Origin: Nitrospirota bacterium
Lineage (GTDB): Bacteria > Nitrospirota > Thermodesulfovibrionia > Thermodesulfovibrionales > JdFR-88
Reading direction: 5' to 3'
DNA: 5,100 nt
NCBI GenBank assembly: GCA_021825785.1
Contig: JAKAGP010000172.1
Coordinates: 1-5,100 of the forward strand
Part shown: positions 1 through 5,100 of the stretch, in pieces
Layout of the letters: the number at the start of each line of letters is the position of its first letter
Position numbering within the stretch: the stretch's first letter is position 1
Program-made: the position numbers and the translations under genes
Notes under the pieces: generated by a model
Databases searched by the model: none
The model's input: the letters and a program-made list of their open reading frames with translations, nothing else
What the model was told of the DNA's origin: nothing

Positions 1-2230
1 GCGGCAATAGCGGCACATGGCCTCCCATGCCCAGCGGCTTGCCTTTATAGGGCCACATCATGCCCTCTTGCTCCAGGTCCTTAAGCCTCAGCCCCGCGTG
101 AAGAGGAGAGACCCTGGCAAGCTCATCTATTATATCTGAAGAGGCGGCATAAGGCATATTATTGAGCCCTGCATGTTTGCCAATCCCGGCCAGTATCTTC
201 CAGTCCTCCTTTGCTGTCTCCCCGTTTTTTTCAAGGGCCCTGTCCAGTTTCTGTATCCTTTTTTCCAGGTTCGTATAGGTGCCTTCCTTCTCCGGCCATG
301 CTTTTGAGGGCAATACGACATCGGCCAGAGAGGCGGTCTCGGTCATGAAGATGTCCTGAACAACGAGAAAGTCCAGTTTTTCAAGCGCCTCCATTATCTT
401 CTTTCCGCCTGGCAGGTTAAAAGCAGGGTTTTCACCCATTATGTACATGGCCCTGACGGCATCGCCTGCCTGCTCGAACATCTCCATCAGCGTGAGCCCC
501 GGCTCCGGGTTCAGTTTCACACCCCATTCCCGCTCGTAGCTTTCCCTGAAGGTATGAAGCGAGACCGGCCTGCCTCCGGGCAGGAGGTCCGGGGCGCAGC
601 CCATATCTATAAGTCCCTGTTCATTGGGGCGCTCGGAAATGAGGAAAAATCTCGCATTGATGATATAACCGATCGCGGCAAGCAGCATGAAATTCCGCCT
701 TGCGTCCATGCTGGCCGCAAGCTCGCGCCCGGCGATTATGCTGGAAGTGGATACGTCCTTCAGGGCTGCCGCGGCATCGGATATCGCGGCCCGGGGCACG
801 CCGGTCAGTCTCTCTGTCTCTTCCGGCTCAGGCAGCTTGAACTCCTTTATGGCGGCCTCCAGCTCAAGGTTTTCCCCGGGTAGGGAATCTTTTTTCATCC
901 TCAGGAGTTCTTTTAAAAGCCCGGCCAGCGCAACGCCTTCGGCTCCGAAGACTGTGGGAAGTGAGTGCGTCCTGTGGCGTCTAAGCCCCCGCGCATGGCC
1001 TATGGTTACCACTTTTCTGCCCGCCTTTGCCGCCGCCCTGACCTGCAGGCCCATGACCGGGTTTGTCTGCGCGGGGTCGCAGGCCACGGTCAGCACGGCG
1101 TCCGAACCTGCAATGCCTGTTATGACATTTGCGGCTGCGCCCTGCCCGAAAAGGCCTTCAAGGAGGCCCTGGGCGTGCAAAAGGCCAAGCCTTGCTACGG
1201 AATCTATATTGTTCGAACCGAAGCCCGCACGTAAAAACTTTTGGAATACGTAGTTGTCCTCATTGGTGCACCTGCTGCCGGCCATGCCGCCTATCGCCCG
1301 GCCGCCGTGCCGGTTTTTTATCTCCAGGAGTCTGCTGGCGGCAAAGGCCAGCGTCTCATCCCAGCTTGCGGGCTCCAGCTTGCCGTTTTTTCTTACCAGA
1401 GGCGTTTTAAGCCTCTCCGGGCTTCCAACATACCCATAACCGAACATTCCCCGGCCGCACAGAAGCCCGTTGTTCACTCCCTTGCCGAATGCCGGGGAAA
1501 CTTTTTGTATGGCGTCCCCCCTTACCTCAAGGAGCATCGTGCAGCCCACTCCGCAGAAGGAGCACACCGTCTTCACGGCTTTGTCCATCTGCCAAGGCCT
1601 GTATGTGTACCTGTGGAGCCTGGACATGATCGCCCCGACCGGACATACGTTCAGGCAGTTTCCGCAGTATTCGCAGTTGTATCTGCCCCCTGAAAAGGGC
1701 TCTACGTGCGATCTGGCCCCCCTTCCCACAACCCCTATTGCGGAGGCCCCCTGGACAGAGTCGCACATGCGCACGCAGCGGGTGCACATGATGCACCTCT
1801 CCATGTTCCTGACTATGATGGGGTCGTCCACGTTTTCGGGGAACGTCCTTTTGCCTTCCTCGAACCGCCCCGCGACCGCGCCGTATCTTACCGTCAGGTC
1901 CTGGAGCGCGCACTCCCCGGCCTTGTCGCAGGTGGGGCACTGGAGAGGGTGGTTGATGAGCAGGAACTCAAGCATGGCCTTTCTTGCCGCAACCACCCTT
2001 GGAGTTTCGGTGTACACGGTCATACCATCGGCTGCGGTCACGGTGCAGGAGGTCTGGAGCCTGGGCATCTTTTCTATCTCCACAAGGCACATCCGGCACC
2101 CGCCCCACAGCTCCAATGCCGGATGGCTGCACAGGGTGGGAATTTCTATGCCGTTCTTTCTTGCGGCCTCAAGGATGGTGACGGGCCCTTCAAGCTCTAT
2201 CTTCCTGCCGTTTATGGTAATTGAGATCAT
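1..2230 (-). CDS. nuoG: NADH-quinone oxidoreductase subunit G (75 kDa-type, multi Fe-S, molybdopterin-type domain), 3' partial
   Basis: NuoG carries electrons from NuoF towards the quinone module through a chain of Fe-S clusters. My translation from ATG 2230 is open without a stop to the left edge, giving 743 residues; the C-terminus is missing. Domains in order: a [2Fe-2S] ferredoxin domain (1-78) with N1b ligands C34, C45, C48, C62; the His-Cys3 domain with N5 ligands H94, C98, C101, C107; a two-cluster ferredoxin-like segment with C146, C149, C152, C156 and C186, C189, C192, C196, where ordinary N4 needs only C146/C149/C152/C196; an N7-type motif C223, C226, C230, C258; then a formate-dehydrogenase-like molybdopterin domain (about 270 onward) with late blocks YIMGENPAFNLPGG (596-609) and ADVVLPSKAWPEKEGTYTN (636-654). 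The position of the catalytic Cys/Sec of formate dehydrogenases is Gly349, so no molybdenum chemistry is expected. The cluster layout resembles FdsA-type formate dehydrogenase alpha subunits, but the nuoD-E-F context and lost active site make NuoG the best name. Confidence 0.96.
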   Translation of the reverse strand, partial: MISITINGRKIELEGPVTILEAARKNGIEIPTLCSHPALELWGGCRMCLVEIEKMPRLQTSCTVTAADGMTVYTETPRVVAARKAMLEFLLINHPLQCPTCDKAGECALQDLTVRYGAVAGRFEEGKRTFPENVDDPIIVRNMERCIMCTRCVRMCDSVQGASAIGVVGRGARSHVEPFSGGRYNCEYCGNCLNVCPVGAIMSRLHRYTYRPWQMDKAVKTVCSFCGVGCTMLLEVRGDAIQKVSPAFGKGVNNGLLCGRGMFGYGYVGSPERLKTPLVRKNGKLEPASWDETLAFAASRLLEIKNRHGGRAIGGMAGSRCTNEDNYVFQKFLRAGFGSNNIDSVARLGLLHAQGLLEGLFGQGAAANVITGIAGSDAVLTVACDPAQTNPVMGLQVRAAAKAGRKVVTIGHARGLRRHRTHSLPTVFGAEGVALAGLLKELLRMKKDSLPGENLELEAAIKEFKLPEPEETERLTGVPRAAISDAAAALKDVSTSSIIAGRELAASMDARRNFMLLAAIGYIINARFFLISERPNEQGLIDMGCAPDLLPGGRPVSLHTFRESYEREWGVKLNPEPGLTLMEMFEQAGDAVRAMYIMGENPAFNLPGGKKIMEALEKLDFLVVQDIFMTETASLADVVLPSKAWPEKEGTYTNLEKRIQKLDRALEKNGETAKEDWKILAGIGKHAGLNNMPYAASSDIIDELARVSPLHAGLRLKDLEQEGMMWPYKGKPLGMGGHVPLLP

Positions 2231-2234
2231 GGTC

Positions 2235-2240
2235 TCACCT
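2235..2240 (-). promoter_or_regulatory. Ribosome binding site of nuoG, overlapping the nuoF stop
   Basis: The minus strand reads AGGTGA-GACC-ATG. AGGTGA matches the 3' part of the Shine-Dalgarno consensus AGGAGGTGA, and its AGG lies 7 bases before the nuoG ATG at 2230. The same bases contain the last Arg codon and the TGA stop of nuoF, so ribosomes ending nuoF finish at the nuoG entry site. This supports the ATG at 2230 as the start and suggests translational coupling. Confidence 0.65.
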
Positions 2241-3512
2241 GGCTATGACGGTCCGCGTATGATCATCCGGGCCAAACGGGCAGCCGTTTTTGATATGTTC
2301 CTCGAACTCTTCACGGAAATGCCTGAGGAAACCCAGGACCGCCGAGGCCGCTCCGTCGCCAAGGGGGCAGAAGGTGTTCCCAGCGATATTCCTGGAGACG
2401 TCTTCAAGCAGCTGCAGGTCTCCCTCGCGGCCCTGCCTTGTCTCTATCCGTTCGAGTATGGCCCTGAGCCAGCTGGTGCCCTCACGGCACGGCGTGCATT
2501 TGCCGCAGGATTCACGCTCGAAAAATTCAAGGGCCCTGTGCGCTACCCGTACAATGCATGTATCATTATCGAACACCATTACGCCACCCGAGCCAAGCAT
2601 GCTCCCCTGTTTCTGGACAGAGACGAAGTCCATGGGGCAGTCTATCGCGTCCGGAGGCAGGACGGGCGCGGAGATCCCCCCAGGTATGACGGCCTTCAGC
2701 CTCTTGCCGTTTTTGATCCCCCCGGCCTGCCCGTAGATTATTTCCCTGAGCGTTGTGCCCATGGGAAGCTCATAAAGGCCCGGTTTTTCCACGTGTCCGC
2801 TTACCGGGAAAAGCTTGTTGCCGGGACATCCGGGGTCCCCTATTTTGACGTACTGCGCGGCCCCGGCCCTCATGATGAAAGGGAGGTTTGCCAGGGTCTC
2901 CACGTTATTGACCATCGTGGGCCTGCCCCATAGCCCTGAGTTGACCGGGAAAGGCGGCTTCAGACGGGGCTGTCCTCTTTTGCCTTCAAGGGAGTTTATG
3001 AGGGCAGTTTCCTCTCCGCATATGTAGGCACCGGCGCCAAGGTGCACATGGATATCAAATCTCATCCCGCTGCCCATTATGTTTTCCCCAAGATAGCCCT
3101 TGCCGCGGGCCTCTTTGAGCGCGGCCTGCAGGATATCTTTTCCCTTTGGGTATTCCCCCCTTAAATAGATATATCCCAGCTCCGCCTTCAGTGCGCGTGC
3201 CGCTACGGCCATGCCTTCTATTAGTATGTGCGGGTTTTTCTCAAGGATCGCCTTGTCTTTGAACGTGCCTGGCTCTCCTTCATCGGCATTGCAGATTATG
3301 TATTTGGGGAATTTAGGGTCTCCGGCCGCGAACGTCCATTTCATCCCGGTTGGGAAACCGGCGCCGCCCCTGCCCCGCAGGCCGGACTTTTTTACTTCCT
3401 CAATGATCAGGGCCGGCTCCATCGAGAGGGCCCTGGCAAGCCCCTGATAACCGCCCGCCTTTTCGTATCCGTCCAGGTTCGGATTTTCGACGTCCAGAAG
3501 GTATCTGGTCAT
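2235..3512 (-). CDS. nuoF: NADH-quinone oxidoreductase subunit F (51 kDa-type, FMN/NADH, [4Fe-4S])
   Basis: NuoF is the NADH-oxidising subunit: it takes a hydride from NADH onto FMN and passes electrons to its N3 [4Fe-4S] cluster and on to NuoG. The 425 residues are the usual length for stand-alone NuoF, with neither the N-terminal thioredoxin-like domain nor the C-terminal ferredoxin domain found in some hydrogenase and bifurcating homologues. Visible motifs are the FMN/NADH glycine-rich loop GLRGRGGAGFPTG (44-56), ICNADEGEPGTFKD (73-86), the second glycine-rich block GAGAYICGEETAL (159-171) with SLEGKRG (174-180), a SLBB-type stretch near 235-265, and the N3 ligands C336, C339, C342 (ESCGKCTPCREG) and C382 (NTFCPLGD). 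All key residues are intact. The ATG at 3512 lies 8 bases after the nuoE stop and has no close Shine-Dalgarno match (the nearest GGAG is about 20 bases upstream), so translational coupling to nuoE is likely. The TGA at 2237-2235 is 4 bases before nuoG. Confidence 0.98.
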   Translation of the reverse strand: MTRYLLDVENPNLDGYEKAGGYQGLARALSMEPALIIEEVKKSGLRGRGGAGFPTGMKWTFAAGDPKFPKYIICNADEGEPGTFKDKAILEKNPHILIEGMAVAARALKAELGYIYLRGEYPKGKDILQAALKEARGKGYLGENIMGSGMRFDIHVHLGAGAYICGEETALINSLEGKRGQPRLKPPFPVNSGLWGRPTMVNNVETLANLPFIMRAGAAQYVKIGDPGCPGNKLFPVSGHVEKPGLYELPMGTTLREIIYGQAGGIKNGKRLKAVIPGGISAPVLPPDAIDCPMDFVSVQKQGSMLGSGGVMVFDNDTCIVRVAHRALEFFERESCGKCTPCREGTSWLRAILERIETRQGREGDLQLLEDVSRNIAGNTFCPLGDGAASAVLGFLRHFREEFEEHIKNGCPFGPDDHTRTVIAR

Positions 3513-3520
3513 TGGGCTGC

Positions 3521-4000
3521 TTATTTGTAGTTCTCCAGGACCTCTATCACTTTTTTCGCGTCCAGTCCGGTGTGCAGGTCATCGTTCACAAGCATCGCGG
3601 GACCACTGCCGCAGGCCCCGATGCAATCCGCGATCTCAAGGGAGAAGCGGTTATCCGGGCTGGTATTGCCGGGCGCAAGGCCGTACAGGCCCTCGAGGAT
3701 GCCTTTAAGTGTGCGGGCGCCCAACACCAAGCAGGAGACGTTCGTGCAAAGACGGATTACGTTTCTGCCCGTCTTTTTGTGCCTGTACATAGAGTAGAAT
3801 GTGGCCGTGCTACGAACGGTCATCTCCGGAAGCTCCAGGTATTCCGCTACCGCCTTCAGCGCCTCGGGTTTGAGCCACCCGAAATCTTCCTGGGCCACAT
3901 GCAAGGCGGGCATTAGCGCCGCCCTGCCGGGGGGATACTTTTTTTTGATCTCTTCCAGGCGGGCAAGTGCCCCTGGGCTGAAAGCCGGGAAGTTTTCCAT
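3521..4000 (-). CDS. nuoE: NADH-quinone oxidoreductase subunit E (24 kDa-type, [2Fe-2S])
   Basis: NuoE is part of the NADH-oxidising module of complex I and holds the N1a [2Fe-2S] cluster next to the FMN of NuoF, on the cytoplasmic side. The protein is 159 residues, the normal length. An N-terminal helical part (ALARLEEIKKKYP, ALHVAQEDFGWL, then EMTVRSTATFYSMY near 59-72) is followed by the thioredoxin-like cluster domain. All four ligands are present: C85 and C90 (CTNVSC), and C126 and C130 (CIGAC). The ATG at 4000 is well fixed, because an in-frame TAA lies only two codons upstream and the N-terminus (MENFPAFSP) fits the family. No good Shine-Dalgarno sequence is visible within 12 bases. 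The gene ends with TAA at 3523-3521, 8 bases before nuoF. Related subunits exist in NAD-linked hydrogenases and formate dehydrogenases, but the adjoining nuoD assigns this copy to complex I. Confidence 0.97.
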   Translation of the reverse strand: MENFPAFSPGALARLEEIKKKYPPGRAALMPALHVAQEDFGWLKPEALKAVAEYLELPEMTVRSTATFYSMYRHKKTGRNVIRLCTNVSCLVLGARTLKGILEGLYGLAPGNTSPDNRFSLEIADCIGACGSGPAMLVNDDLHTGLDAKKVIEVLENYK

Positions 4001-4092
4001 TGCTTATTTTATGCCCTTCGGGCATCGAATGTAAGGATTTTTTTATGTGTCATATTCGCTCGCTTCCCCTTCTGGAGCCACTCGCATCCATT
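4001..4092 (-). other. nuoD-nuoE intergenic spacer
   Basis: These 92 bases are the only non-coding gap of note in an otherwise tightly packed operon. Read on the minus strand they contain a purine-rich stretch (AGAAGGGGAAGCGAGCG), a seven-A run near 4044-4038, a possible 14-codon reading frame (4053-4009), and a perfect inverted repeat (4011-4025) that ends 10 bases before the nuoE ATG. No tRNA or other RNA gene is recognisable. No strong Shine-Dalgarno sequence lies directly before nuoE. The function is unknown; it could set the NuoE level relative to NuoD, or be a neutral spacer. Confidence 0.6.
4011..4025 (-). repeat. Perfect 15-base inverted repeat just upstream of nuoE
   Basis: The minus strand reads ATGCCC-GAA-GGGCAT: a 6-base perfect stem with a 3-base loop, ending 10 bases before the nuoE start codon. 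In mRNA this could fold as a small GC-containing hairpin next to the ribosome landing site. No T-run follows directly in the direction of transcription (the next bases are AAAATAAGCA), so it is not an intrinsic terminator for the operon. The symmetry is plain in the sequence; a role as RNA structure or as a protein-binding operator is inference. Confidence 0.5.
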
Positions 4093-5100
4093 TCACCTGT
4101 CGCATTCGCCCAGCACTATGTCTATGGTCCCTATATTGGCGATGACGTCCGCTATGAGCCCGCCTTCGCACAGTCTGGGGAGGACCGAGGCGTGGACAAA
4201 AGAAGGCGCCCTTACCCTCATCCTGTAAGGTGTGCCCGTGCCGTCGCTTACGATATAGAAGCCCAGTTCTCCCTTCGGCACCTCACTGGCGGAATACACC
4301 TCGCCCGCTGGCGCGGTGAGCGGCCCCTTTGTCATGAGCACGAAATGGTGGATGAGGGATTCCATGCTCTTAAACAGGCTTTCCTTGGGAGGAAGCACGA
4401 ATTTGGCCGCCTCGGGAGAAAGTATGGGCCCCGTTGGCAGCTGCTCGATGCACTGTTTTATTATCCGGTTTGACTGGCGGAGCTCCTCCATCCTGCAGCG
4501 GTACCTGTCGTAAACGTCCCCGTGGACTCCCAGAGGCACATCGAATTCCACTTTGTCATATACGTCATAAGGGAAGGCTTTTCTCACGTCGTAGTCCACG
4601 CCGGAACCCCTGAGAGTGGCCCCCGTAAGACCCCAGTTTACGGCCTCCGCGGCGGATATAACGCCTATGCCCTTTGTCCTTTTAAGCCAGATGCGGTTTT
4701 TGTCTATGAGGGTCTCGTATTCGTCCAGCCTGGCGGGGAATTGCTGGGTGAACTCATAAAGACTGTCCAGAAACTGCTGGGAGACGTCGTTTCTTACCCC
4801 CCCTATGCGCGGATAGCTGGCGGTGAGCCTGGCTCCGCAGGTCATCTCGAAGAGGTCCAGCAGCCATTCCCGCTCCCTGAAGGAGTAAAGGAAAACGGTC
4901 ATCGCCCCAATGTCCAGGGCATGCGTGCCCAACCAGATTATATGGCTTGATATCCTTGTCATTTCGCACATGATGGTGCGGATGTATTTGGCCCTTTCCG
5001 GGGCCTCTATGCCAAAGAGCTTTTCGACGGCGATGACGTAGCCAACATTGTTGGACATGGAAGAGATATAGTCCAGCCGGTCCGTAAGCGGAAGGGCGGA
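4093..5100 (-). CDS. nuoD: NADH-quinone oxidoreductase subunit D (49 kDa-type), 5' partial
   Basis: This is the quinone-site subunit of complex I, a peripheral-arm protein at the cytoplasmic face of the membrane that builds the quinone cavity together with NuoB. The frame is open to the right edge, so 335 C-terminal residues are visible; the family is usually about 370-420 long, so a short N-terminal part, including the conserved quinone-site His region, is missing. An ATG at 5058 is internal, because conserved sequence (TDRLDY, partial residues 6-11) lies upstream of it. The Tyr of that motif is the family's conserved quinone-binding Tyr (Y87 in Thermus Nqo4, by recall). Further family blocks are [68 protein letters not shown] and the C-terminal DIVLGECDR. 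The [NiFe]-hydrogenase cysteine pairs of the distant homologues are not seen in the visible part. It ends with TGA at 4095-4093 and heads the nuoE-F-G series after a 92-base spacer. A NuoCD fusion cannot be formally excluded, but nothing visible suggests one. Confidence 0.97.
   Translation of the reverse strand, partial: SALPLTDRLDYISSMSNNVGYVIAVEKLFGIEAPERAKYIRTIMCEMTRISSHIIWLGTHALDIGAMTVFLYSFREREWLLDLFEMTCGARLTASYPRIGGVRNDVSQQFLDSLYEFTQQFPARLDEYETLIDKNRIWLKRTKGIGVISAAEAVNWGLTGATLRGSGVDYDVRKAFPYDVYDKVEFDVPLGVHGDVYDRYRCRMEELRQSNRIIKQCIEQLPTGPILSPEAAKFVLPPKESLFKSMESLIHHFVLMTKGPLTAPAGEVYSASEVPKGELGFYIVSDGTGTPYRMRVRAPSFVHASVLPRLCEGGLIADVIANIGTIDIVLGECDR

Noticed and set aside
1..20. At the left edge the minus strand in another frame reads MCRYCR, which looks like a metal-binding motif and could hint at a frameshift in nuoG
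   Set aside because: The nuoG frame is still open at the edge and there are too few bases to judge. The few residues could be chance. Sequence beyond base 1 would decide.
1470..2933. 487-codon plus-strand open frame opposite nuoF and nuoG
   Set aside because: It lies wholly antisense to two genes with unmistakable conserved motifs, crosses their boundary and shows no recognisable domain. Long antisense frames are common in GC-rich genes.
1..4000. Reading nuoE-F-G as an NAD-linked formate dehydrogenase or bifurcating hydrogenase instead of complex I
   Set aside because: A genuine nuoD lies directly upstream in the same direction, NuoF lacks the extra ferredoxin domains, and the NuoG active-site Cys/Sec is missing with no H-cluster domain seen in the visible part.
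4006..4035. Promoter-like CTTACA, 18-base spacer, TAAAAT on the minus strand before nuoE
   Set aside because: The -35 match is only 4 of 6, and the -10 box ends 5 bases before the ATG, so a transcript would start at about the start codon. The AT-rich spacer makes such a match likely by chance.
4011..4044. Plus-strand intrinsic terminator: the inverted repeat followed by a T-run
   Set aside because: The T-run begins about 12 bases after the stem rather than directly behind it, the stem is only 6 base pairs, and there is no plus-strand gene to terminate.
1..5100. CRISPR array, insertion sequence, tRNA/rRNA, or a defence or other novel system
   Set aside because: No direct repeat series, transposase motif, terminal repeats or RNA gene signatures were seen. 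About 98% of the window is covered by four complex I genes.

Overview
The window is an ordinary, densely coding piece of a bacterial respiratory complex I (NADH:quinone oxidoreductase, nuo) operon. Every gene I can support lies on the minus strand, so transcription runs right to left: nuoD (5' end cut by the right edge), nuoE, nuoF, then nuoG (3' end cut by the left edge). I see no supported gene on the plus strand. The long plus-strand open frames, including one of 487 codons, are antisense shadows of nuoF and nuoG.

Layout in transcription order: nuoD occupies 5100-4093, followed by a 92-base spacer, the only appreciable gap, which holds a perfect 15-base inverted repeat close to the nuoE start. 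nuoE (4000-3521) and nuoF (3512-2235) are 8 bases apart. nuoF and nuoG (2230 to beyond base 1) are 4 bases apart, with the nuoG ribosome binding site overlapping the nuoF stop codon. This packing indicates one co-transcribed, translationally linked operon. nuoC would be expected just off the right edge, and membrane-arm genes such as nuoH and nuoI off the left edge; both are inferences.

How the genes work together: NuoF oxidises NADH at FMN and passes electrons through its N3 [4Fe-4S] cluster. NuoE holds the off-path N1a [2Fe-2S] cluster. NuoG carries electrons on through a chain of Fe-S clusters. NuoD, with NuoB and others outside the window, forms the quinone-reduction site. All cluster ligands expected for NuoE and NuoF are present.

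The most notable feature is NuoG. Besides the usual N1b, N5 and N4 ligands it has four extra cysteines for another [4Fe-4S] cluster, plus an N7-type motif. That is the cluster layout of soluble NAD-dependent formate dehydrogenase alpha subunits, and its first four clusters match the front part of [FeFe]-hydrogenases. Its molybdopterin-type domain, however, has lost the catalytic Cys/Sec. This looks like a clear example of a known NuoG variant rather than a new system.

Organism: a Gram-negative-type bacterium with moderately high GC, separate nuoC and nuoD (NuoD is not visibly fused) and frequent AGG (Arg) and ATA (Ile) codons. Together with the NuoG type this would suit Nitrospirota or Desulfobacterota, but that is a low-confidence guess from gene style alone.
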